Shown: piece by piece, positions 1 to 5,539 of the stretch | How positions within the stretch are numbered: the first letter of the stretch is position 1 | How the letters are laid out: every line of letters begins with the position of its first letter | Source: an uncultured Bacillota bacterium | Lineage (GTDB): Bacteria > Bacillota > Dehalobacteriia > UBA7702 | Direction: 5' to 3' | Length of the DNA stretch: 7,431 nucleotides | NCBI GenBank assembly: GCA_902766525.1 | Contig: CACXDX010000039.1 | Location: forward strand, 1-7,431 | Translations under genes and position numbers: made by a program | Notes under the pieces: generated by a model | What the model was told of the DNA's origin: nothing | The model's database searches: none | Seen by the model: only the letters and a program-made list of their open reading frames with translations

Positions 1-1
1 C

Positions 2-418
2 GTTGATTTCTTCGTTTCCGGCGTCGGTACCGGAGGCACGATCACCGGAGTCGGCAGATATTTGAAGGAAAAAAATCCCGATGTTAAAATCGTAGCCGTC
101 GAGCCGGCTTCATCTTCGGTTCTTTCCGGCGGTCAGCCCGGTGTCCATAAAATACAGGGGATCGGCGCGGGTTTTGTCCCTGATGTTCTTTCCACCGAAA
201 TATATGATGAGGTCATTCCCATCAGCAATGACGATGCTTTTGAGGTAGCACGGCGTCTCGGTAAAGAGGAGGGTATTCTTGTGGGTATTTCCTCGGGCGC
301 GGCAGCGGCTGCCGCAATCAACCTCGCCAATCGTCCCGAAAATGAAGGGAAAACCATTGTTGTTCTTCTTCCGGACACGGGGGAACGATACCTTTCCACG
401 CCGCTTTTTTCGATTTAA
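2..418 (+). CDS. cysK: Cysteine synthase (O-acetylserine sulfhydrylase), C-terminal part
   Basis: This is the 3' part of a PLP-dependent cysteine synthase, which makes cysteine from O-acetylserine and sulfide in the cytoplasm. 138 residues are visible, open from the first complete codon; the N-terminal half with the PLP lysine lies off the window. Seen in the sequence: the phosphate-binding loop GTGGT (visible residues 9-13), the segment SGGQPGVHKIQGIGAGFVP, the GISSGAA motif whose Ser contacts the pyridine nitrogen (about 97-99), and the family-typical end PDTGERYLSTPLF. Cystathionine beta-synthase-type paralogues share this fold, but the short ending without an extra domain favours CysK. 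It ends 53 bp before an Rrf2 regulator gene with no terminator between, so co-transcription is likely. In Bacillus subtilis CysK binds the Rrf2 protein CymR as a co-regulator, so the adjacency may be meaningful. The TTG at 62 is internal and not a start. Confidence 0.93.
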   Translation, partial: VDFFVSGVGTGGTITGVGRYLKEKNPDVKIVAVEPASSSVLSGGQPGVHKIQGIGAGFVPDVLSTEIYDEVIPISNDDAFEVARRLGKEEGILVGISSGAAAAAAINLANRPENEGKTIVVLLPDTGERYLSTPLFSI

Positions 419-460
419 AAAGGTGGGGAACGGGAAAACTTGTAATTTATTAATTTATAT

Positions 461-467
461 GGAGGAG
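461..467 (+). promoter_or_regulatory. Ribosome binding site of the Rrf2 regulator gene
   Basis: GGAGGAG stands 4 bases before the ATG at 472. It is a strong Shine-Dalgarno sequence and fixes the start of the regulator gene. Confidence 0.8.
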
Positions 468-471
468 ATCT

Positions 472-900
472 ATGTTCATTTCCACAAAAGGACGTTATTC
501 TCTCCGGGTCATGATCGATCTGGCGGAGCATTCCAACGGAAATTATGTTCCTATGAAAGAAGTGGCTGAAAGACAGGGCATTTCGTTAAAATATCTGGAA
601 CGGTTGACGCCTGTTTTAACCAAAAACCATTTGATCAGCGGCGTTCACGGCAAAGGCGGAGGTTATAAGCTTACCAGAGAACCGGATCAGTATACCGTTT
701 GGGAGATTCTTTCCCTGGCTGAAGGGGAACTTGCTCCCGTTGCCTGTCTCGGGGGAGAACGGAATGAGTGTGATCGGGCGATGGAATGCCGCACTTTGCC
801 GATTTGGGAGAAATATTACCAAATAACCAAGGAATATTTTTCCGGTATTACCGTTGCCGATTTGATGATGAGAGAACCGGGAAATGATTATGTGATCTGA
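472..900 (+). CDS. Rrf2 family transcriptional regulator (IscR/CymR type) with putative Fe-S cysteines
   Basis: A 142-residue winged-helix DNA-binding regulator of the Rrf2 family. The N-terminus MFISTKGRYSLRVMIDLA is the classic family signature. Residues 26-50 form the helix-turn-helix with the ISLKYLE recognition segment, and HGKGGGYKL (60-67) is the wing. After it come three cysteines, C92, C100 and C106 (CX7CX5C), where E. coli IscR carries the [2Fe-2S] ligands C92, C98 and C104. The IscR ligand His three residues after the last Cys is Leu here (CRTLPIW). Bacillus CymR has no such cysteines, so this protein looks like an Fe-S or redox sensor rather than a plain CymR. Its place between cysK and mnmA suggests control of cysteine, sulfur-transfer or Fe-S genes and probably autoregulation; that is inference. 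The Rrf2 assignment is firm, the exact subfamily is not. Confidence 0.93.
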   Translation: MFISTKGRYSLRVMIDLAEHSNGNYVPMKEVAERQGISLKYLERLTPVLTKNHLISGVHGKGGGYKLTREPDQYTVWEILSLAEGELAPVACLGGERNECDRAMECRTLPIWEKYYQITKEYFSGITVADLMMREPGNDYVI

Positions 901-941
901 AGAAAGAACGAAGTTTTCCGTCTCTAAAAGGGTAAATATTT

Positions 942-2018
942 ATGAAAAAAGCGATGATTGCGATGAGTGGCGGCGTAGATTCCAGTGTTGCCGCTTATTT
1001 GATGAAAAAAGAAGGTTTTGACTGTGTCGGAGCAACAATGCGGCTGTATCGCAGTCCTGTGTTTCGGCAGAAAAATCCGAGGGGCTGCTGCTCCGATCAG
1101 GATGAGGAAGACGCTGCTTTCGTCTGTTATCAATTGGGGATTCCGCATGAGTCGGTCTGTTTTACAAAACAATTTGAAGAGCAGGTTATCCGAAAATTTA
1201 TCAGTGATTATGAATCCGGACTGACTCCCAATCCCTGCATCGATTGTAACAGAACGATGAAATTCCGTGCATTGTTGGAGTATGCCGAGGAAAAAGGCTT
1301 TGATTTTGTTGTGACAGGGCATTATGCCCGCATTTGCTCGGATGAACGGAGCGGACGTTTGCTCCTTCGCAAAGCGATTGATGAAAGTAAGGATCAAAGC
1401 TATGTTCTTTACATGCTGAGTCAAGATCAATTGGCTCATGTTTATTTCCCTTTGGGGGATCTTCATAAAACTGAGGTAAGAAGAATCGGGGAGGAAAACG
1501 GGCTCGTCAATGCGTCCAAGCGTGAGAGCCAGGATATTTGTTTTGTTCCCGATGGCGATTATGTCAAGTTTATGGAAGAGTATACCGGCAGAAAATATGA
1601 GGAAGGCGATTTTCTGGATACAGACGGTAATAAGATCGGCCGCCATAAAGGGATCGTTCATTATACCATCGGCCAGCGCAAAGGACTTGGCATTTCCGCT
1701 CCGCATCCTCTGTACGTCGCCGCGATCGATGCAAAAAAGAATACCGTTACCGTGGCGGAGAAAAACGATGTTCTCAAACAAACGGTTTACGCCGAGAAAG
1801 TAAATTTTATTGCCGTCGATGAGCTTAAAGATGAGATGCGAATCAAGGCGCGAATCCGCTATAATGAAAAGGAAAAACCTGCTTCGGCGCGGATGGAAGG
1901 GGATCGTCTTGTGGTTCGATTTGATGAGCCGAGAAGCGGCGTCGCTGTCGGTCAGTCTGTCGTTCTTTATGATGGTGATATTGTAGTCGGTGGCGGTGTC
2001 ATCTGCGGTTCCGAATGA
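942..2018 (+). CDS. mnmA: tRNA-specific 2-thiouridylase MnmA
   Basis: Makes the 2-thio group of wobble uridine-34 in Lys, Glu and Gln tRNAs, by ATP activation of the base and transfer of persulfide sulfur delivered from a cysteine desulfurase. The 358 residues are the normal length. The PP-loop ATP pyrophosphatase motif SGGVDSS lies at 9-15, followed by the Gram-positive-type GCCS segment (48-51). NPCIDCNRTMKF holds the nucleophile C102, and ESQDICFVPDGDY holds C200, matching E. coli C102 and C199. Further family motifs are VVTGHYAR (123-130), DQSYVLYML (151-159) and GRHKGIVHYTIGQRKGLGI (233-251), then the C-terminal beta-barrel ending DEPRSGVAVGQSVVLYDGD. The ATG at 942 is preceded by a modest AAAAGGG (926-932). 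Unlike the Bacillus order cymR-yrvO-mnmA, no cysteine desulfurase gene lies between the regulator and mnmA. The gene is intact. Confidence 0.97.
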   Translation: MKKAMIAMSGGVDSSVAAYLMKKEGFDCVGATMRLYRSPVFRQKNPRGCCSDQDEEDAAFVCYQLGIPHESVCFTKQFEEQVIRKFISDYESGLTPNPCIDCNRTMKFRALLEYAEEKGFDFVVTGHYARICSDERSGRLLLRKAIDESKDQSYVLYMLSQDQLAHVYFPLGDLHKTEVRRIGEENGLVNASKRESQDICFVPDGDYVKFMEEYTGRKYEEGDFLDTDGNKIGRHKGIVHYTIGQRKGLGISAPHPLYVAAIDAKKNTVTVAEKNDVLKQTVYAEKVNFIAVDELKDEMRIKARIRYNEKEKPASARMEGDRLVVRFDEPRSGVAVGQSVVLYDGDIVVGGGVICGSE

Positions 2019-2019
2019 T

Positions 2020-2026
2020 AAGGAGA
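2020..2026 (+). promoter_or_regulatory. Ribosome binding site that fixes the larE start
   Basis: AAGGAGA sits 6 bases before the ATG at 2033. This favours 2033 over the in-frame ATG at 2015, which overlaps the mnmA stop codon and has no Shine-Dalgarno sequence ahead of it. Confidence 0.75.
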
Positions 2027-2032
2027 TTATCC

Positions 2033-2869
2033 ATGACAAAGGTGATTGACAGGGAGTTAAAAAAGAAATACGAAAAGCTTAAGAATGATCTTTCGGCTTT
2101 GCCCGGTCTTGCCGTTTCTTTTTCCGCCGGTGTTGATTCCTCTCTGCTGCTGACTGTTGCCGCCGAGGTGCTTGGTGAAAAAGTATTGGCATTGACAGCG
2201 GTGTCGCCGAGCTTTCCGCAAAGGGAATTAACAGAAGCGGAAACATTTTGCAAAGAGAGAAATATTCGCCAGCTGCTTGTTTTGACGAATGAAATGAAAC
2301 TGCAAGACTATCGTCGGAATCCGTCGGATCGCTGCTATTACTGTAAAAAAGAATTGTTTACCGAAATGAAAACAGCGGCGCGGGACAATGGTTTTGAATA
2401 TCTCGCCGAAGGATCCAACCTTGACGATCTCGGTGATCATCGTCCCGGCAGCCGGGCCGTGAATGAATTGGGTATTCTGCGCCCTTTGCTGGATGCCGGT
2501 TTGACAAAGGCGGATGTACGAGATCTTTCCCGTTTTCTCGCTTTACCGACCTGGGATAAACCGTCTTATGCCTGTCTTGCGTCGCGTTTGCCGTATGGGG
2601 AGAGCATTGAAGAAGAAAAGCTGAAAAAAATAGAGATTGCCGAGGATCATCTCATCGGTCTCGGTTTTCGACAGGTTCGGGTCCGTCTCCATCGCGACAT
2701 CGCCCGTATCGAGGTTCCCGCAGAAGAAATCGAAGCTCTCGTTTCGCAAAAGGAAACCGTTTTGGCTTTGTTGAAAGAATGCGGTTTTCCCTATATTGCC
2801 GTTGATCTGCGGGGTTTTCGCAGCGGCAGTTTAAATGAATCGATAAAAAAAGAAAAAACGGCAGAATAA
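2033..2869 (+). CDS. larE: LarE-like ATP-dependent sacrificial sulfur transferase
   Basis: A PP-loop protein of the LarE family, 278 residues from the start chosen by its ribosome binding site. LarE adenylates the carboxylate of the pyridinium cofactor precursor and donates its own cysteine sulfur, giving the thiocarboxylate of the nickel-pincer nucleotide used by lactate racemase and related enzymes. Seen: PP-loop SAGVDSS (31-37), the family segment DRCYYCKKELF (99-109, with a CX2C pair), LAEGSNLDD (124-132), and WDKPSYACLASR (174-185), in which C181 corresponds to the sacrificial cysteine C176 of Lactobacillus plantarum LarE. The C-terminal part (about 195-265) is the usual LarE end. No larA, larB or larC is in the window. 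It starts 14 bp after mnmA, another PP-loop sulfur enzyme, so both are probably translated from one mRNA. A role in another thiolation reaction is possible; the family call is firm, the substrate is not. Confidence 0.9.
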   Translation: MTKVIDRELKKKYEKLKNDLSALPGLAVSFSAGVDSSLLLTVAAEVLGEKVLALTAVSPSFPQRELTEAETFCKERNIRQLLVLTNEMKLQDYRRNPSDRCYYCKKELFTEMKTAARDNGFEYLAEGSNLDDLGDHRPGSRAVNELGILRPLLDAGLTKADVRDLSRFLALPTWDKPSYACLASRLPYGESIEEEKLKKIEIAEDHLIGLGFRQVRVRLHRDIARIEVPAEEIEALVSQKETVLALLKECGFPYIAVDLRGFRSGSLNESIKKEKTAE

Positions 2870-2889
2870 GAGATTTTTATATCAATCGC

Positions 2890-2922
2890 AAAAAAACCGG
2901 AAGCATATGCTTCCGGTTTTTT
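2890..2922. terminator. Bidirectional intrinsic terminator between larE and the HerA-like gene
   Basis: Positions 2891-2922 are a perfect 32-bp palindrome. The core stem CCGGAAGCATATGCTTCCGG is preceded by an A run (2890-2896) and followed by a T run (2917-2922). Either strand therefore gives a GC-rich hairpin followed by U residues. It lies 20 bp past the larE stop and 13 bp past the stop of the convergent ATPase gene, exactly where a shared terminator is expected. Confidence 0.92.
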
Positions 2923-2935
2923 GATATGATTCGTC

Positions 2936-4576
2936 TTAATTTTTAAATAATGTGCTGAGTAAGCCGCGGCCGAGGCTTGCGCCGACATTGCCGCCGAGGG
3001 TCTTGCCGAAAGAACCGAATTGTTTGCCGAATTGTTTGCCGACTTCACGTCCGACAGTTCCCGCAACGGTGCTCCCGACCTGTTTGGCGGCTTTTTGTTT
3101 TTGCTTTTTCGCTTTTTCTTCCGCCTTGGCCGCTTCCTTTTCGGCCTTAGCTTCCGCCTTTGCTTTTTCTCTTTCCTCGGCTTTGGCGAGTTTTTCCGCT
3201 TCCTTTGCTTCGGCTTTGGCGATTCTTTCTTCTTCTTTGAGTCGTTCCGCTTCAAGTTTCATCGCTTCGGCCGCTTCCCGGTCGGCGATGCCTTTTCTCT
3301 GCAGAAATTCAAAGGCCGAATCGGGATCATATGCTTCAGCGTATTTGTTATAATACAATGATGCTTTAACGGCCTCATCCCGTTCGGCATCACTGATCGT
3401 TCCCATACGGCTTTGAGGCGGCAGGATAAACCCTTTTTCCACAATGGTGGGAATACCTTCTTCATCGAGGAAAGAAACGATAGCCTCACCGGTTCCCAGT
3501 GTCGTTATGGCGTCATAGGTATCAAAATCCGGATTGGCACGGAAAGATTCCGCCGCTGCTTTTATGGCTTTTTGTTCCGCAGGTGTGTAACCGCGCAGCG
3601 CGTGTTCGATTTTATTGCCCAATTGAGCCAGAACACCGTCGGGAATATCCCGCGGATTTTGTGTGCAGAAATAGATGCCCACGCCTTTGGAGCGAATCAG
3701 TTTAACGACTTGCTCGATTTTATCCAACAGAGGTTTCGGCGCGTCATTGAAAAGCAGGTGAGCTTCATCAAAGAAGAAAACCATTTTCGGTTTCGACACA
3801 TCGCCGACTTCAGGTAAAGATTCAAAGAGTTCCGACATCATCCAAAGCAGGAAAGTGGAATAAAGTCGCGGGTTGTTGATGAGACTGCTGCTGTCAAGAA
3901 TATTGATCATACCTTTGCCGGAAACGTCGGTGCAGATCCAATCGTTGATATTCAATGCCGGTTCCCCGAAGAAAATGCCGCCACCGGCGGTTTCCAGGGC
4001 GACGATGGCGCGGACGATGGCGCCTACCGAGGACGAGCTGATCTTACCGTATTCGACGGCAAATTCATTGCTGTTTTCATCAACGTAGTGAAGCATGGCT
4101 TTGAGATCTTTGGTATCGATAAGCAGCAGCTGTCTGTCATCGGCGATTCTGAAAATAATGGAGAGAATATCACTTTGCAGATCGTTAAGATCAAGGATGC
4201 GGCTGAGCAGCAGCGGGCCGATTTCGGAAACGGTCGTTCTGAGAGGGATGCCGCTTTGAGAATAAATATCCCAAAAAGCGGAGGGATAGGCAGTATAGGA
4301 AAAAACTTCGTTTAAGGCAAAACGATTGATTCTTTCACGCATATCTTCGCTTTCTTCACCGGCTTTGATCATACCGGCAAGGTCTCCCTTGACATCGGCG
4401 AGAAAAACCGGTACGCCGAGATCGCTGAAGGATTCGGCCAAAACTTTTACGGTAACGGTTTTCCCGGTGCCGGTTGCGCCGGCAATGAGTCCGTGGCGAT
4501 TGGCCATTTCGGGACGTATCAGCAAGGGCTCTCCGCATTCGTTGTTGGCAACCCAGATCTTATTGTCCTTTATCAT
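2936..4576 (-). CDS. HerA-like (DUF853/YjgR family) P-loop ATPase with helical tail
   Basis: A 546-residue cytoplasmic ATPase of the HerA-like helicase C-terminal (DUF853) family, of which E. coli YjgR is a member; its physiological role is not established. Seen: N-terminal WVANNECGEPLLIRPEMANRHGLI, Walker A GATGTGKT (33-40), LADVKGDLAGM (59-69), Walker B MVFFFDEAH (265-273), the sensor-like IYFCTQNPRDIP (301-312), and HALRGYTPAEQKA (325-337). Residues about 433-499 are almost only Ala, Lys and Glu with a few Arg/Gln and should form one long charged helix or coiled coil. The last 47 residues are Gly-rich, include GKQFGKQFG, and end RGLLSTLFKN. The ATG at 4594 is in frame, but an AAAGGAG lies between it and the ATG at 4576, so 4576 is the better start. 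The gene has its own promoter and no neighbouring NurA nuclease, so a HerA-NurA DNA-end resection system is not indicated. Confidence 0.9.
   Translation of the reverse strand: MIKDNKIWVANNECGEPLLIRPEMANRHGLIAGATGTGKTVTVKVLAESFSDLGVPVFLADVKGDLAGMIKAGEESEDMRERINRFALNEVFSYTAYPSAFWDIYSQSGIPLRTTVSEIGPLLLSRILDLNDLQSDILSIIFRIADDRQLLLIDTKDLKAMLHYVDENSNEFAVEYGKISSSSVGAIVRAIVALETAGGGIFFGEPALNINDWICTDVSGKGMINILDSSSLINNPRLYSTFLLWMMSELFESLPEVGDVSKPKMVFFFDEAHLLFNDAPKPLLDKIEQVVKLIRSKGVGIYFCTQNPRDIPDGVLAQLGNKIEHALRGYTPAEQKAIKAAAESFRANPDFDTYDAITTLGTGEAIVSFLDEEGIPTIVEKGFILPPQSRMGTISDAERDEAVKASLYYNKYAEAYDPDSAFEFLQRKGIADREAAEAMKLEAERLKEEERIAKAEAKEAEKLAKAEEREKAKAEAKAEKEAAKAEEKAKKQKQKAAKQVGSTVAGTVGREVGKQFGKQFGSFGKTLGGNVGASLGRGLLSTLFKN
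3015..3042 (-). repeat. 12-bp in-frame tandem repeat in the ATPase tail
   Basis: The unit CCGAATTGTTTG (plus strand) occurs twice without a gap, followed by a partial third copy (CCGA). In the minus-strand gene it encodes GKQFGKQFG in the Gly-rich tail. It probably arose by slippage and keeps the reading frame. Confidence 0.8.
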
Positions 4577-4584
4577 GACATATA

Positions 4585-4591
4585 CTCCTTT
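4585..4591 (-). promoter_or_regulatory. Ribosome binding site that fixes the HerA-like ATPase start
   Basis: On the minus strand AAAGGAG is followed by 8 bases and then the ATG at 4576. It lies inside the six extra codons that a start at 4594 would add, so the shorter protein is favoured. Confidence 0.75.
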
Positions 4592-4612
4592 CATGATCGA
4601 CTTTACGGTATA

Positions 4613-4642
4613 AGTATACAGATTAAATCAATCTCTTGTCAA
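4613..4642 (-). promoter_or_regulatory. Sigma-A-type promoter of the HerA-like ATPase gene
   Basis: On the minus strand TTGACA (4637-4642, perfect -35) is separated by 18 bp from TATACT (4613-4618, -10). It lies about 40 bp ahead of the start codon and downstream of the lipoprotein gene, so the ATPase can be transcribed on its own. Confidence 0.82.
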
Positions 4643-4667
4643 GGGTTAGGAAATATAAATCAATGCT

Positions 4668-4691
4668 CCGAAAAAAAGATGATTTTTTCGG
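4668..4691 (-). terminator. Possible AT-rich terminator hairpin after the lipoprotein gene
   Basis: CCGAAAAAA (4668-4676) pairs with TTTTTTCGG (4683-4691) around a 6-base loop. It begins 7 bases after the lipoprotein stop codon. The 3' arm on the minus strand supplies the U run, but no long U tract follows the stem, so it is weaker than the 2890-2922 terminator. Confidence 0.45.
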
Positions 4692-4698
4692 GGTTATT

Positions 4699-5343
4699 TT
4701 ATTCAATCGTGGGAACAAATTCAAATACTTCGCTGATTTCCGCATTGCCGCTGAGATCCTCATATATATGGACGATCGCGAAATAAGGCTCAGGCTTTTC
4801 CGTAGTGGGTGTTACTTCACAGAGTATGCGATAGTTTGTCCCTGATACGATCTGTGTTGCAAGAAAGGCGAGGGGTTTAAGGCTGATGCCGTCCAGATTG
4901 GTTGAGGCATTATCCAATGCAGCCCGGACATCATGATTGATTTCGGGTGAATCCGTCTCTGTCCAGCTTCCGACACCGGCAAAAGTCCCGACTTCACTAT
5001 TGCATTCTAAAGTTGAAGTGATTTCGGCATCTCCGTCGGTATTTTCAGTAAGAAAAACAATCACATAAGTTTCATCGTTTCCTTCATGTGTCTTGCATAG
5101 AACACAGTGAATCGTTTCATCATTGGTTTTGCTGCCTATATAGGCAACGGGTGTGTATTTTTCGGATTCAACGTCTGCAAAAAAAGCACCGATGTCAGCG
5201 GGAACAAGCGGAGAAGGAGCAAGCAGGAATCCGTCAACACTTTTTTCCGCGGCATTATTGTCGTTGCTTTCGTTGTTGCTTCCGCAGGCAGTGAGTGTAC
5301 AGATCAGTATAACGACACATAAAAAGACAAATCTTTTATTCAT
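4699..5343 (-). CDS. Secreted lipoprotein with two related modules, the second cystatin-like
   Basis: A 214-residue predicted lipoprotein, function unknown. The N-terminus MNKRFVFLCVVILICTLTACGSN is a signal peptide with lipobox LTAC, so C20 should be lipidated and the protein anchored outside the membrane. An Asn/Asp/Ser-rich linker (21-36) follows. Residues about 63-114 and 155-210 are related: both run P(V/L)A(Y/F)(I/L), then a strand ending (V/I)LC, then a Y(V/F) strand, then E, G(D/N)AEI. The second copy has QIVSGTNYRILC (164-175), matching the QxVxG protease-binding loop and following strand of cystatins (family I25). The first copy lacks that motif (SKTND). GSWTETDSPEI (125-135) resembles the start of bacterial cystatin-like domains. 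An AAAGGAGGG lies 6 bases before the ATG. A cysteine-protease inhibitor role is a hypothesis; a purely structural cystatin-like fold is equally possible. Confidence 0.85.
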   Translation of the reverse strand: MNKRFVFLCVVILICTLTACGSNNESNDNNAAEKSVDGFLLAPSPLVPADIGAFFADVESEKYTPVAYIGSKTNDETIHCVLCKTHEGNDETYVIVFLTENTDGDAEITSTLECNSEVGTFAGVGSWTETDSPEINHDVRAALDNASTNLDGISLKPLAFLATQIVSGTNYRILCEVTPTTEKPEPYFAIVHIYEDLSGNAEISEVFEFVPTIE

Positions 5344-5349
5344 AAAAAA

Positions 5350-5358
5350 CCCTCCTTT
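5350..5358 (-). promoter_or_regulatory. Ribosome binding site of the lipoprotein gene
   Basis: The minus strand reads AAAGGAGGG, 6 bases before the ATG at 5343. It is near-consensus and fixes the start. Confidence 0.82.
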
Positions 5359-5365
5359 GATTTAA

Positions 5366-5384
5366 AAAAAAGGAATCCTTTTTT
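5366..5384 (-). promoter_or_regulatory. Palindrome at the lipoprotein transcription start (possible operator)
   Basis: On the plus strand AAAAAAGGA, one base, TCCTTTTTT: a perfect 9-bp inverted repeat. It begins just downstream of the -10 box and would span the expected transcription start, which is a typical repressor position. It could also be only a short leader hairpin. Confidence 0.35.
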
Positions 5385-5386
5385 AA

Positions 5387-5415
5387 AGTATAAAATAATT
5401 CAAGCCGCGAATCAA
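5387..5415 (-). promoter_or_regulatory. Sigma-A-type promoter of the lipoprotein gene
   Basis: On the minus strand TTGATT (5410-5415) and TATACT (5387-5392) are separated by 17 bp. It lies about 45 bp ahead of the start codon. Confidence 0.8.
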
Positions 5416-5420
5416 TAGTT

Positions 5421-5433
5421 AAACAATTTGTTT
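5421..5433. promoter_or_regulatory. Small palindrome between the divergent promoters
   Basis: AAACAA, one base, TTGTTT is a 6-bp inverted repeat just upstream of the lipoprotein -35 box and about 30 bp upstream of the -35 box of the glycyl radical enzyme gene. It may be a regulator site for either gene, but short AT-rich palindromes also occur by chance. Confidence 0.25.
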
Positions 5434-5464
5434 CGGAATAAAGAATATAAAAAAAAGAAAATCC

Positions 5465-5493
5465 TTGAATATTCTTGAACGTAAGTTTATAAT
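5465..5493 (+). promoter_or_regulatory. Sigma-A-type promoter of the glycyl radical enzyme gene
   Basis: TTGAAT (5465-5470), 17 bp, TATAAT (5488-5493). The -10 box is perfect and spacing optimal, giving a leader of roughly 40 bases. CTTGAA is repeated 10 bp apart (5464-5469 and 5474-5479) across the -35 region. Confidence 0.82.
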
Positions 5494-5539
5494 ATAAAAT
5501 AGGTTATTGTGTTGAAAAAAAGTATCTTGGGAGGATAAT

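Noticed and set aside
2015..2032. Upstream in-frame ATG for larE overlapping the mnmA stop
   Set aside because: ATGA overlap starts do occur, but the AAGGAGA at 2020-2026 is positioned for the ATG at 2033, and LarE proteins normally start near there.
924..2039. 371-codon open frame on the minus strand, slightly longer than the gene opposite
   Set aside because: It lies antisense over all of mnmA, whose product matches its family from end to end. The antisense protein has no recognisable domain and no ribosome binding site was noted.
2791..3255. Lys/Arg-rich minus-strand frame resembling a basic DNA-binding protein
   Set aside because: It is a frame-shifted reading of the same A/K/E-coding stretch and runs through the terminator into the complement of larE.
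2952..3361. Two plus-strand frames rich in Phe/Leu or Ser/Ala that look like membrane proteins
   Set aside because: They are the complement of the Ala/Lys/Glu-rich helix codons of the ATPase gene. The composition is an artefact of that repeat-like region.
2936..4576. HerA-NurA or other anti-phage defence module
   Set aside because: No nuclease, NurA or other defence gene is adjacent, and the protein fits the widespread housekeeping-like DUF853 family.
4577..4594. Upstream in-frame ATG for the HerA-like ATPase
   Set aside because: The six extra codons contain the AAAGGAG ribosome binding site of the ATG at 4576, so they are probably untranslated leader.
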